47,052 bases of DNA from an uncultured Clostridia bacterium. Its GTDB lineage: Bacteria; Bacillota; Clostridia; Christensenellales; Aristaeellaceae. A program made the position numbers and the translations under genes. Shown one piece after another: positions 26,763 through 34,726 of this stretch. The notes beneath the pieces were generated by a model. The model saw nothing but the letters and a program-made list of their open reading frames with translations, did no database searches and was not told the origin of the DNA. Numbering within the stretch: the stretch's first letter is position 1; each line of letters starts with the position of its first letter. Location of the stretch: NCBI GenBank assembly GCA_945928315.1, contig CAMENN010000010.1, forward strand, positions 1 through 47,052, written 5' to 3'.

Positions 26763-27857
26763 ATGGAGAATGCCATTCTTTCCATCCGCGATGTCCGCGT
26801 CGTCTTCGAGGACGGCTTCACCGCCCTCGGCGGCGTGAGCATTGACATCGGCAAGAACGAGTTCGTGACGCTGCTCGGCCCCTCCGGCTGCGGCAAAACC
26901 ACGCTGCTGCGCTGCATCGGCGGCTTTGAAACGCCTACCGGCGGCGAAATTCTCTACAAGGGGCAGAATATCATCCCCCTGCCGCCCTACAAGCGCGCCA
27001 TCAATACCGTCTTCCAGCGCTATGCCCTCTTCCCGCATCTGAACGTCGCGCAGAACGTCGCCTTCGGCCCCGATCTGCGCGGCGAGGACAAGAAGAAGAC
27101 CGCACAGGAGGTCAGCCGCATGCTCGAGCTCGTCGGCCTCGCCGGGTTCGAAAAGCGCCGCATCGCCAGCCTCTCCGGCGGCCAGCAGCAGCGCGTCGCC
27201 ATCGCCCGCGCACTCATCAACCGCCCCGACGTCCTCCTGCTCGATGAGCCGCTCGGCGCGCTCGACCTCAAGCTCCGCCGCGAGATGCAGCTCGAGCTCA
27301 AGCGCATCCAGCGCGAGAGCGGCATCACCTTCGTCTTCGTCACGCACGACCAGGAGGAGGCGCTCACCATGAGCGACCGCATCGCCGTCATGCGCGCGGG
27401 CCATATCCTGCAGCTGGGCACCCCGGAGGACATCTACAACGAGCCGCAAAACGCCTTCGTCGCGGACTTCATCGGCGACAGCGACATCCTTCCCGGCGTC
27501 ATGGTGCGCGACAGGCTCGTGCGCTTCCTCGGGTGCGAGTTCCCCTGCGTGGACAGCGGGTTCGGCGAAAACGCCGACGTCGACATCGTCCTGCGCCCGG
27601 AGGACGTCAAGCTCAAGCCCATCGACGATCCCACGCAGGGCGTGCCGGAGGGCGTGGTCGAGTCGCTGCTGTTCAAGGGCGTCCACTACGAGATGAAGGT
27701 GCGCGCGGGCGAAAGCGTGCTGCTGGTGCATTCCACGCATGCGCGTCCGGTGGGCACGCGCGTCAAGCTGACCGTCGCCCCGGAGGATATTCAGGTCATG
27801 CACAAGAGCGACTGCTCGCCGGACATCCTGAAGCGTCACGCCGACCGGGCGAAGTGA
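26763..27857 (+). CDS. potA: Spermidine/putrescine ABC transporter ATPase
   Basis: A 364-residue ATPase that powers polyamine uptake. Walker A is GPSGCGKTT, Q-loop VFQRYALFPH, signature LSGGQQQRVAIARAL, Walker B VLLLDEPLGALD, switch HDQEEAL. A C-terminal TOBE-like domain (about 270-350, with VLRPEDVKL) may regulate activity. It has strong codon bias for C-ending codons like its neighbours. Solute identity is inferred from the PotB/C/D set rather than from this subunit. Confidence 0.93.
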   Translation: MENAILSIRDVRVVFEDGFTALGGVSIDIGKNEFVTLLGPSGCGKTTLLRCIGGFETPTGGEILYKGQNIIPLPPYKRAINTVFQRYALFPHLNVAQNVAFGPDLRGEDKKKTAQEVSRMLELVGLAGFEKRRIASLSGGQQQRVAIARALINRPDVLLLDEPLGALDLKLRREMQLELKRIQRESGITFVFVTHDQEEALTMSDRIAVMRAGHILQLGTPEDIYNEPQNAFVADFIGDSDILPGVMVRDRLVRFLGCEFPCVDSGFGENADVDIVLRPEDVKLKPIDDPTQGVPEGVVESLLFKGVHYEMKVRAGESVLLVHSTHARPVGTRVKLTVAPEDIQVMHKSDCSPDILKRHADRAK

Positions 27858-27868
27858 GGAGGCGCGCC

Positions 27869-28834
27869 ATGAAAAAGAACCGGGCACTGATTGTGCCGTT
27901 CGCCCTCTGGGCATTCATCTTCATCGTCGTGCCGCTGCTGATGATCGTCTGGTACGGCGTCACGGTGGAGGAGTCGATCCCCTACACCGAGGTCGTGCTG
28001 GACGACGGCTCGACAGCCTTTGAACTCGAGGACGGCACGATCGCCACCACGCGGCCGCAGAAGCGGACGGTCGTCTCGCTGGCGAACTTCAAGCGCATGC
28101 TCGAGCCGACGTACTTGAAGCTCCTGCTGCGCTCGCTCAAGATCGCGGTCATCACCACGCTCATCTGCCTGCTGCTGGGGTATCCGGTGGCGCTGATCCT
28201 GACCGGCAGGGACTTCAAGCGGCCCGCCCTGTGGCTGATGCTGCTGATCCTGCCGATGTGGATGAACTTCCTGCTGCGCACATATTCCTGGATGTCGATC
28301 CTGGAAAACTCCGGCGTCCTCAACAGCTGGATTTCCGCGCTGCGCGATCGCTTCCCCGCCTTCGACGCCTGGCTGACCGGCATGGGCGTGGGCAAGAAGA
28401 TCATCTTCCTCTACAACGAGAAGGCGGTCATCCTCGGCATGGTCTACAACTACCTGAGCTTCATGATCATGCCGATCTACACGGTCATCGAGAAGATCGA
28501 CCACAGCCTCCTTGAGGCCGCGGCGGACCTGGGCGCCAGCCCGCGCAAGAGCTTTCTGCGCGTGACGCTGCCCTACTCGATCCCCGGCGTGCTGGAGGGC
28601 ATCACGATGGTCTTCGTCCCGGCGGTGACCACGTTCGTCATCAGCCAGCTGATGGGCGGCGGCAAGGTGCCGCTCATCGGCGACATCATCCAGAACCAGT
28701 TCGGTAAGTCGAGCGACTGGCACTTCGGCTCCACGCTCTCGCTGCTGGTGATGGTGGTGGTGCTGGCGTTCATGGGCGGGCTGAACCGCATTGACAAGGA
28801 GGAAGAGCCGCAGAAGGAGGTGCGCATCCTCTGA
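27869..28834 (+). CDS. potB: Polyamine ABC transporter permease (PotB)
   Basis: A 321-residue permease. It starts MKKNRALIVPFALWAFIFIV and has PMWMNFLLRTYSW, the PotB-type motif after the third span, and the coupling loop LLEAAADLGASPRKSFLRVTLP. Between the first and second spans is an insert of about 50 acidic residues (VEESIPYTEVVLDDG...), longer than I expect for PotB and probably extracytoplasmic. The ATG at 27869 follows GAGGAGGCG; its stop shares one base with the potC start. Confidence 0.92.
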   Translation: MKKNRALIVPFALWAFIFIVVPLLMIVWYGVTVEESIPYTEVVLDDGSTAFELEDGTIATTRPQKRTVVSLANFKRMLEPTYLKLLLRSLKIAVITTLICLLLGYPVALILTGRDFKRPALWLMLLILPMWMNFLLRTYSWMSILENSGVLNSWISALRDRFPAFDAWLTGMGVGKKIIFLYNEKAVILGMVYNYLSFMIMPIYTVIEKIDHSLLEAAADLGASPRKSFLRVTLPYSIPGVLEGITMVFVPAVTTFVISQLMGGGKVPLIGDIIQNQFGKSSDWHFGSTLSLLVMVVVLAFMGGLNRIDKEEEPQKEVRIL

Positions 28835-29640
28835 TGAAAAAGCTCCGCAAGCTCTATATCGGGCTGATTCTCGTGTTCCTGTATGCGCCCATCGCGCTGC
28901 TGATCCTCTATTCCTTCAACGACAGCAAGTCGCGCGCGGCCTGGGGCGGCTTCACGCTGCGCTGGTATCAGGAGCTGTTCGCCGACAGGACGATCATGTC
29001 CGCGCTGGGCACGACGCTCTCCATCGGCCTCCTCGCGGCGGTCATCTCCACGCTGCTGGGCACCGTCGGCGCGATCGCGCTCTTCCAGATGAAGCGCCGC
29101 CCGCGCCACATGATGCTCTCCATCGTCAACCTGCCGATGCTCAACTCGGAGGTCGTCACCGGCGTCTCACTGATGCTGCTGTTCGCGGCTGCGGGCGTGC
29201 AGACGGGCTATCTCACGCTGCTGCTGGCGCATGTCGCGTTCTGCGTGCCGTATGTCGTGCTCAGCGTGCTGCCCAAGCTGCGCCAGCTCGATCCGCATCT
29301 GGCGGAGGCCGCGCAGGATCTGGGCGCGACGCCGCTGCAGGGCTTCTTCCGGGTGATCCTGCCGGACATCCTGCCGGGCGTATTCTCCGGCTTCATCATG
29401 GCGCTCACGATGTCCATCGACGACTTCGTGGTCAGCTTCTTCACCACCGGCTCCGGCGTTTCGAATCTCTCGATTACCATTTACACGATGGCCAAGCGCG
29501 GCATTTCCCCGAAGATCAATGCGCTTTCCACGATCATCTTCGCCTGCGTGTTCGTCCTGCTCATCGGCATCAACCTGCAGGACTTGGGAAAGGATGGGCG
29601 CAGCCAGAAGAAGGTCGATCAGGTCCGCATCCCCTACTAA
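28834..29640 (+). CDS. potC: Polyamine ABC transporter permease (PotC)
   Basis: A 268-residue permease with six spans. YIGLILVFLYAPIALLILYSFN, the loop TLRWYQELF and the coupling segment LAEAAQDLGATPLQGFFRVILPDI are typical of PotC/YdcV; SIDDFVVSFFTTG follows. It begins on the last base of the potB stop (TGATG), a coupling arrangement repeated in the second polyamine operon. Confidence 0.93.
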   Translation: MKKLRKLYIGLILVFLYAPIALLILYSFNDSKSRAAWGGFTLRWYQELFADRTIMSALGTTLSIGLLAAVISTLLGTVGAIALFQMKRRPRHMMLSIVNLPMLNSEVVTGVSLMLLFAAAGVQTGYLTLLLAHVAFCVPYVVLSVLPKLRQLDPHLAEAAQDLGATPLQGFFRVILPDILPGVFSGFIMALTMSIDDFVVSFFTTGSGVSNLSITIYTMAKRGISPKINALSTIIFACVFVLLIGINLQDLGKDGRSQKKVDQVRIPY

Positions 29641-29663
29641 CGACTTTTCAGGAGGTATGAACC

Positions 29664-30698
29664 ATGAAGAAAGTGATCCTTGTGCTCGCGGCGCTTGCGC
29701 TGCTCTGCCTCGCCCCCGCGGCGCTGGCGAAGGAGACGATTTCCGTCTACAACTGGGGCGACTACATCGATGAGGACGTCATCGGGCAGTTCGAGGAGGA
29801 GACGGGCATCGACGTGATCTACGAGACGTTCGAGACGAACGAGGACATGTACGCCAAGATTGCGATGGGCGGCTCGAGCTACGATGTGATCTTCCCGAGC
29901 GACTACATGATCGAGCGCATGGTTCAGGAGAATCTGCTGCAGAAGATCAACTGGGAGAACATCCCGAACGTTGAGAACATCGACCCGCGCTTCACGCACG
30001 AGAGCTACGATCCGGACTTTGAATACTCCGTGCCGTACACCTGGGGCACGATGGGCATCCTGTACAACACGGAGAACGTGGACGAGATGCCGACCAGCTG
30101 GCAGACGCTGATGGACCCGGCCTACACGATGGACATGCTGATGCTCAACTCCCCGCGCGACACGCTGGCGATTGCGCTGGTGATGTGCGGCCACGACCTC
30201 AACTCCGTCGATCCGGCTGACCTGGCGGACGCAAAGGCGCTGCTCATCGAGCAGAAGCCCATGGTGCTGGCCTATGTCGTCGACGAGGTGAAGGACAAGA
30301 TGATCGGCGGCGAGGCGAGCGTCGCGCTGGTCTGGAGCGGCGACGCGACCTATTGCATGAGCGAGAACGAGGCGCTTGACTACGTGGTGCCGGAGGAGGG
30401 CAGCAACATCTTCTACGACTCCATCTGCATCCCGGCGAACGCGAAGAACGTCTCCGGCGCGGAGAAGTTCATCGACTTCCTCTGCCGTGCGGACATCGCC
30501 GCGAAGAACTACGAGTACGTCGGCTATGCGATCCCGAACACCGCAGCCATCGAGCTGCTGGGCGCGGAGGAGTACAACGCCTCCCCGGTGAACAACCCGC
30601 CGCAGGAGGTGCTCGATAAGTGCCAGGTGTTCAAGTACCTGGGCGATGACACGAAGCTCTACGACCAGATCTGGACGGAGATCATCTCCGAGTTCTGA
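29664..30698 (+). CDS. potD: Polyamine-binding protein (PotD)
   Basis: A 344-residue extracytoplasmic binding protein. The signal peptide is MKKVILVLAALALLCLAPAALA, cut before KETIS. The mature part has VYNWGDYIDEDVIGQFEEETG, SYDVIFPSDYMIERM and LVWSGDATYC; the last includes the acidic residue that contacts the amine in PotD-like proteins. It is the final gene of the operon, with GGAGG before the ATG at 29664. Confidence 0.93.
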   Translation: MKKVILVLAALALLCLAPAALAKETISVYNWGDYIDEDVIGQFEEETGIDVIYETFETNEDMYAKIAMGGSSYDVIFPSDYMIERMVQENLLQKINWENIPNVENIDPRFTHESYDPDFEYSVPYTWGTMGILYNTENVDEMPTSWQTLMDPAYTMDMLMLNSPRDTLAIALVMCGHDLNSVDPADLADAKALLIEQKPMVLAYVVDEVKDKMIGGEASVALVWSGDATYCMSENEALDYVVPEEGSNIFYDSICIPANAKNVSGAEKFIDFLCRADIAAKNYEYVGYAIPNTAAIELLGAEEYNASPVNNPPQEVLDKCQVFKYLGDDTKLYDQIWTEIISEF

Positions 30699-30713
30699 TA
30701 CGCCAAAAAGACC

Positions 30714-30740
30714 GCCCGCGTCTGCTTGACAGACGCGGGC
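30714..30740. terminator. Perfect hairpin after potD, also 3' end of the toxin transcript
   Basis: GCCCGCGTCTG (30714-30724) and CAGACGCGGGC (30730-30740) pair perfectly over CTTGA. On the minus strand it is followed by GGTCTTTTT, making a good terminator for the toxin message. On the plus strand there is no T-run. Its loop and right arm overlap the -35 box of the antisense RNA promoter. Confidence 0.7.
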
Positions 30741-30754
30741 AAATGGCGTACAAT
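30726..30754 (+). promoter_or_regulatory. Promoter of the antisense RNA
   Basis: TTGACA (30726-30731), 17 bp, TACAAT (30749-30754). Transcription would begin near 30761 and run opposite to the small toxin gene. Confidence 0.75.
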
Positions 30755-30760
30755 GTAGGC

Positions 30761-30857
30761 AGGTAGGGTGCCACCTACGAGGTGATTACCACCGCGACGA
30801 TCTCTTGATTGGGATCAATTAGCCGTCATGCAGGTGCTTTCTGCGTGGCGGTTTTTT
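30761..30857 (+). ncRNA. Candidate type I antitoxin RNA
   Basis: An RNA of about 97 nt is predicted from its own promoter and a strong terminator: CCGTCATGCAG (30823-30833) pairs with CTGCGTGGCGG (30841-30851), then six T (30852-30857). It contains no reading frame with a ribosome site. Its 3' end overlaps the stop codon of the peptide gene on the other strand, and the whole RNA is complementary to the 3' part of that gene's predicted message. This is the layout of RatA/TxpA- and Fst-type systems. The boundaries are inferred. Confidence 0.62.
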
Positions 30858-30945
30858 ATCGTCTGCTTTGGCGCCCGATCGCATACGCGCTGAGCACCAA
30901 ACCGGCGACTGCCAAAAGCGTATTGAGAAGATCAACATTGCTCAT
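30856..30945 (-). CDS. Small hydrophobic peptide, probable type I (holin-like) toxin
   Basis: A 29-residue peptide: MSNVDLLNTLLAVAGLVL, then SAYAIGRQSRR. One membrane span (about 6-23) and a basic tail are the build of the holin-like toxins of Gram-positive type I systems. GGAGG lies eight bases before the ATG at 30945; an ATG at 30951 is too close to that site. Its promoter is at 31018-31046, giving a leader of about 65 nt that starts with a CCCCGTAG/CTACGGGG hairpin, which may restrain translation. The antisense RNA covers its 3' side. Toxicity is inferred from size, shape and layout only. Confidence 0.65.
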   Translation of the reverse strand: MSNVDLLNTLLAVAGLVLSAYAIGRQSRR

Positions 30946-31017
30946 CAGCATCACCTCCTCCGCATTTGTACGCCATCGCGGAGGAACCACCCCGTAGACC
31001 TGCCTGCCTACGGGGTC

Positions 31018-31046
31018 ATTGTAGCAGAGATTCTCCGTTTTGACAA
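31018..31046 (-). promoter_or_regulatory. Promoter of the toxin message
   Basis: Minus strand TTGTCA (31041-31046), 17 bp, TACAAT (31018-31023). Confidence 0.75.
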
Positions 31047-31053
31047 GGAAAAG

Positions 31054-31082
31054 ACCGCCCTGCGCTGCGCAAGGCGGTTTTT
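31054..31082. terminator. Bidirectional terminator between the toxin promoter and the Abi gene
   Basis: ACCGCC (31054-31059) with GGCGGT (31073-31078), extended inward by TGCGC/GCGCA. T-runs flank both sides (TTTTT on plus; CTTTTCC on minus), so it can end the Abi transcript before the toxin promoter. Confidence 0.65.
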
Positions 31083-31975
31083 CATGCCCCGGCGAGCAGG
31101 CTTTCCCACTCCGGCGGGAAGCCGCAGCGCGCGGGCTCGGCCTGCGGGTACTGCGTGAACAGCGCGGCGATGCGCTGGCGCATCTCGTCGTAGACCGGGT
31201 TGCCGCCCGTCGCCAGGCGCAGCGCGAGCAGCGTCGGGAAGACGCGGTCGCCTGCGACCTGCGCGTATTCGGGCGGGAGAACGGGCTGGTCCTCGATCGT
31301 CTGGTTGTAGAGACGGCCGTAATGCGCGCAGATGTTGCGCACGCCCACCGCCGCATGGATGAGCGCGGCGAGGGCCTCCGGCTCCATGCGGTATTCGCGG
31401 CTGACGGCCCACTGGTCCTCCTCGGTCATGATGTCGTAGAGCTGGGCGAGCATGCCGAAGGAGAACAGCTCCACGGCGACCCAGATGGGGAACTGGCCGC
31501 CGTACTTGACCTTGTGATGGCGCACGAACGGGAGGTCACCCTGGCGGCGCACCTCGATTTTGAACTTGTTCATCAGGCTCTTGTGCAGGCCGAGAGACTG
31601 CTTATCCTGCCGGAAGAGCTCGGCGCTGGCATAGCCGGCGGAGCCGTGGGCCATGGCGAGGCGATAGGACAGGCGGGCGCGCAGCTGCACCTCGAAGAAC
31701 TCCAGCACGGGCAGCAGCGCGTGGCGCAGGCCCATGTCGAAGCAGTACAGCCCGTAGAGCGTGTCGAGCGTCACGCCGGGGAGGAAGCGCTCCGGGTCGT
31801 CGGGCCGGCGCAGGTGCTTGCCGTAGGTCGTCAGGCGGTAGTAGTTGACGGTGGAGAGGATCTCGCGCGCATGGCCGATGTCGCCGATCCCGAGGCCGTG
31901 GGCCTCCATCAGGCGGCGGGCCTGCTCCTCGTAGCTGCGGGCGGGCTTGACCGGCGCAAAGGTTTTTTGGGGCAT
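31082..31975 (-). CDS. Abi_2-family (AbiD/AbiF-like) abortive-infection protein
   Basis: A 297-residue cytosolic protein of the Abi_2 group, which has been linked to phage resistance in lactococci and assigned to the HEPN superfamily. It shows the opening SYEEQARRLMEAHGLGIGD, NYYRLTTYGKHL, the central LEFFEVQLRARLSYRLAMAHG and the C-terminal VRNICAHYGRLYN, where RNICAH fits the R-x4-H motif of HEPN ribonucleases. The ATG at 31975 has GGAGG six bases upstream. It stands alone on its transcript, next to the probable toxin-antitoxin pair. A defence role is inferred from family membership. Confidence 0.85.
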   Translation of the reverse strand: MPQKTFAPVKPARSYEEQARRLMEAHGLGIGDIGHAREILSTVNYYRLTTYGKHLRRPDDPERFLPGVTLDTLYGLYCFDMGLRHALLPVLEFFEVQLRARLSYRLAMAHGSAGYASAELFRQDKQSLGLHKSLMNKFKIEVRRQGDLPFVRHHKVKYGGQFPIWVAVELFSFGMLAQLYDIMTEEDQWAVSREYRMEPEALAALIHAAVGVRNICAHYGRLYNQTIEDQPVLPPEYAQVAGDRVFPTLLALRLATGGNPVYDEMRQRIAALFTQYPQAEPARCGFPPEWESLLAGA

Positions 31976-32092
31976 GGGATACCTCCGCAAACGGGTGACA
32001 CGCACAGGGAATCAAGAAGTGCCTGCCCGCTGCCGGACAGGCACTGTGTTTCATGAACGATGCTGGTGCGGCGCAGAGCTGCCGCGATCGCC

Positions 32093-33382
32093 TTACTGCT
32101 TGTTGATCTCCAGCACCTTGTCGCGCAGCTCCTTCTCGAGCCGTCCCAGCTCGATGGCGGCGGCGGCGCGCTTCTGCGCGCCCTCGCGCTGGATCTTCTG
32201 CACCTCGGTCAGCGTCTCGATTAGGGCGGTGTTGGCCACGCGGATCGTCTCCAGATCGACCACGCCGCGCTCGGCCTCCTTCGCCGTCTCGATGGTGCCC
32301 ATCTTCAGGCGCTCCGCGTTGGAGCGCAGCAGGTCGTTGGTCATGTCCGTGACCGCCTTCTGCGCCTTGAGCGCGTCCTCGGCGTGCTGCATGCCCAGCG
32401 CGATGACCATCTGGCTCTTCCACAGCGGGATCGTGTTGGCGATGGTGGACTGGATGCGCTCGGCCAGCACGTTGTCGTTGTTCTGCATCAGCCGGATCTG
32501 CGGGCCCATCTGCACGGACACCATGCGCGTGAGCTTCAGGTCGTGGATGCGCTTTTCAAAGCGCTCGATCAGCTGCGCGAAGTCGTTGGCGGCCTGCGCG
32601 TCCGCGGGATCGGCCGTCTCCTGCGCCTTGGCCAGCAGCGGCGGCAGCTCCTCCTCGCGCAGGCGGCGCAGCTTGATCTCGCCCGCGATGATGTAGAGCG
32701 TCAGCTCGTGATAGTACTGCTCGTTCTGCTCATAGAGCCCGTCGAGCATCTTGCAGTCGGAGATGAGCTGCTTCTGGTGGTTCTGCAGCGAGGCGATGAT
32801 CTCCGTTACGTTCTCCTCGACCTTGTCATAGCGCGCCTTGAGCTGGGTGATGGAGTTGCCGGCCTTCTTGAACAGGCCGAACAGGCCGCCCTTCTTGCCC
32901 TCGTCCACGTCGAAGCCCTTGAGCTCGGCGACCAGGTTCGCCAGCATGTCCGAAATCGCGCCGGTGTCCTTGGTCTTCACGTCCTCCAGAATCTTGTCGG
33001 AGAACTGGGAGATCTTCATCTGCGCGGCGTTGCCGTACTTGAGCACCGTCTCGCTGTTGGAGATGTCGATGCGCTCGACGAACGCCAGCACGGCGGCCTG
33101 CTCCTCCGGGGAGAGGTTGTCGAAGTTCAGCGAGTCGTCCTCCGCGGCGACCGGCTCGGCGGTCTGTGCCACAGGAGCTTCCTGAGCGGCGGGCTCCGCC
33201 TTCGCGGACTCCGTCTCCACGGGCGCCTGCGCAGCAGCGGCGGCAGCGGCCTGAGCAGCAGGCGCGGCCTGAGCGGCAGGCGCTTCCTGAGCGGCAGGGG
33301 CCTCCTGGGCGGCAGGCGCTTCGGGGGTGGGGGTGTTCTCCGGCTCTTCGCCGGGCAGAACGAGGTTGATCTTGTTATCCAT
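32093..33382 (-). CDS. TelA/KlaA-family protein (toxic anion resistance)
   Basis: A 429-residue cytosolic protein. Residues about 15-80 are low-complexity (Ala/Pro/Glu/Gln repeats of the type EAPAAQ); from about 85 on it matches the all-helical TelA family: LSPEEQAAVLAFVERIDI, GGLFGLFKKAGNSITQLKARYDKVEENVTEI in part, the LKLTRMVSVQMGPQIRLMQNN segment and SQMVIALGM. The family is linked to tellurite resistance and envelope stress, but its biochemical role is unknown. No TerD-type partners are nearby. The ATG at 33382 follows AAAGGAG; a TTG at 33388 is also possible. Confidence 0.88.
   Translation of the reverse strand: MDNKINLVLPGEEPENTPTPEAPAAQEAPAAQEAPAAQAAPAAQAAAAAAAQAPVETESAKAEPAAQEAPVAQTAEPVAAEDDSLNFDNLSPEEQAAVLAFVERIDISNSETVLKYGNAAQMKISQFSDKILEDVKTKDTGAISDMLANLVAELKGFDVDEGKKGGLFGLFKKAGNSITQLKARYDKVEENVTEIIASLQNHQKQLISDCKMLDGLYEQNEQYYHELTLYIIAGEIKLRRLREEELPPLLAKAQETADPADAQAANDFAQLIERFEKRIHDLKLTRMVSVQMGPQIRLMQNNDNVLAERIQSTIANTIPLWKSQMVIALGMQHAEDALKAQKAVTDMTNDLLRSNAERLKMGTIETAKEAERGVVDLETIRVANTALIETLTEVQKIQREGAQKRAAAAIELGRLEKELRDKVLEINKQ
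33225..33330 (-). repeat. Short tandem repeats coding the Ala/Pro-rich N-terminus of the TelA protein
   Basis: Imperfect in-frame units related to GCGGCAGGCGCTTCCTGA (18 bp, six residues) are repeated several times. Such tracts change length easily and probably give a disordered N-terminal tail. Confidence 0.7.
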
Positions 33383-33504
33383 GATCAATATCTCCTTTTG
33401 TCAAATGTAGAAAACGGGGGCGGACGATGCGCCCCGGCTCAGCGCGGAGGGGCTGTGCCCCTGCGCGTGAGGCAACCAGCAGAATACCGTCAATTCTACC
33501 TAAA

Positions 33505-33533
33505 ATCATACACCAAAAAGAAGATGGTGTAAA
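33505..33533 (-). promoter_or_regulatory. Promoter of the TelA-family gene
   Basis: Minus strand TTTACA (33528-33533), 17 bp, TATGAT (33505-33510). A TAGAAT (33559-33564) on the plus strand may be the -10 of the divergent EamA gene, without a good -35. Confidence 0.65.
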
Positions 33534-33609
33534 GCTTTTCTTTCCCGCCGGACTGTGATAGAATGAAAAACAGCGTTTTTCCTCAATATCCTATGGGGGT
33601 TGTACGTCC

Positions 33610-34497
33610 ATGATGCATCTGAGTCAAAAGGAAATCCTCGCGGACGGCCTGCTGCTGCTGACCGCGCTCATCTGGGGCAGCGCGTTTGCGGTCGTCAAGA
33701 ATACGCTGGACAGCTTTCCGCCCGCCGCCATCATCGCCATGCGCTACGCGATCGCCACGGTGCTGACCGGCATCGCCTTCCGCAAACACCTTCGCGGGCT
33801 GACGCGCGCGGATGTCGCCCGGGGCGCGCTGGTGGGCCTGCTGCTCAGCGCGGCTTACATCGTGCAGACGATCGGCCTGTCCTTCACCACGGCGAGCAAG
33901 AACGCCTTCCTGACCGCGGTGTATGTGATGCTGGTGCCGTTCTTCTCCATGGCGCTCTTCCGGCAGAAGCTGCGCCGGGCGAATTTCGCCGCCGCGGCGC
34001 TGATGCTGCTGGGCATCGGCCTGCTCTCGCTGGACGGGGAGAGCGGCGGGCTGAACATCGGCGACTTGCTGACGCTGATCTGCGGCGCGCTCTTCGCCGG
34101 GCACATCATCGCCGTGGAGCGCTGCCAGCGCCATACGGACGCCTATGCGCTCATCGTGCTGCAGTTCGGCTTCTGCGCGGTGTACGCGCTTGCCTATGCG
34201 CTGCTCTTCGAGCGCGGGATGGCGCTCGATTTCAACGCCGGGTCCGTCGGCGGGCTGCTCTATCTGGCGATCTTCTCCACGACCATCGCCATGAGCCTGC
34301 AGAACATCGGGCAGAGCATGGCCCCGGCGTCGCACGCCTCCATCCTGCTCTCGCTGGAGTCGGTGTTCGGCGTGGTCTTCTCGTGCCTGCTGCTGGGGGA
34401 GCGCGTGACGCCCCGGATGCTGCTGGGCTTTGCGGTGATCTTCGCCGCGCTGCTGGTCAGCGAGCTGACGCCGCACGAAAAGGCAAAGACGGCCTGA
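33610..34497 (+). CDS. EamA-family (DMT superfamily) transporter
   Basis: A 295-residue membrane protein of ten expected spans made of two EamA repeats. The first repeat begins GLLLLTALIWGSAFAVVK and the second DLLTLICGALFAGHIIAVER. The end LLSLESVFGVVFSCLLLGERVTPRMLLG is the classic EamA closing motif. The family exports amino acids and other metabolites; the substrate cannot be told. ATG 33610 or 33613 after GGGGGTTGTACGTCC. It is followed by a strong terminator. Confidence 0.9.
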   Translation: MMHLSQKEILADGLLLLTALIWGSAFAVVKNTLDSFPPAAIIAMRYAIATVLTGIAFRKHLRGLTRADVARGALVGLLLSAAYIVQTIGLSFTTASKNAFLTAVYVMLVPFFSMALFRQKLRRANFAAAALMLLGIGLLSLDGESGGLNIGDLLTLICGALFAGHIIAVERCQRHTDAYALIVLQFGFCAVYALAYALLFERGMALDFNAGSVGGLLYLAIFSTTIAMSLQNIGQSMAPASHASILLSLESVFGVVFSCLLLGERVTPRMLLGFAVIFAALLVSELTPHEKAKTA

Positions 34498-34523
34498 GAC
34501 CGCGCCTTGTCCTCCGCCGCCAT

Positions 34524-34559
34524 GCGCCGCGGACGCCCTGCGTCCGAGCGGCGCTTTTT
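34524..34559 (+). terminator. Terminator after the EamA gene
   Basis: GCGCCGCGGACGC (34524-34536) pairs with GCGTCC-GA-GCGGCGC (34540-34554) with a two-base bulge, then TTTTT. Confidence 0.82.
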
Positions 34560-34664
34560 CGATTCATGCACAGATTTGCGGCGCAGAAAACCACGGTTTT
34601 GCCACAAATCCGGCCTAAAATGGATAAGGGCTGGCCGGTTTGACAGAAATATAATGGATATAGG

Positions 34665-34693
34665 TTTACAGGAGCCGGCCACTGTGATAGAAT
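34665..34693 (+). promoter_or_regulatory. Promoter of the flavodiiron gene
   Basis: TTTACA (34665-34670), 17 bp, TAGAAT (34688-34693). A TTGACA at 34640-34645 followed by TATAAT after only 4 bp is not usable as a pair. Confidence 0.7.
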
Positions 34694-34726
34694 CATACCG
34701 ATCACCTATGAAAGGAGAGAAATCAC

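Noticed and set aside
30761-30857. A riboswitch or T-box leader downstream of potD
   Set aside because: No gene on the plus strand follows the terminator; the RNA lies opposite the small peptide gene, which fits an antisense antitoxin better.
34640-34660. TTGACA followed closely by TATAAT as the flavodiiron promoter
   Set aside because: The boxes are only 4 bp apart; TTTACA-17-TAGAAT just downstream is a usable pair.
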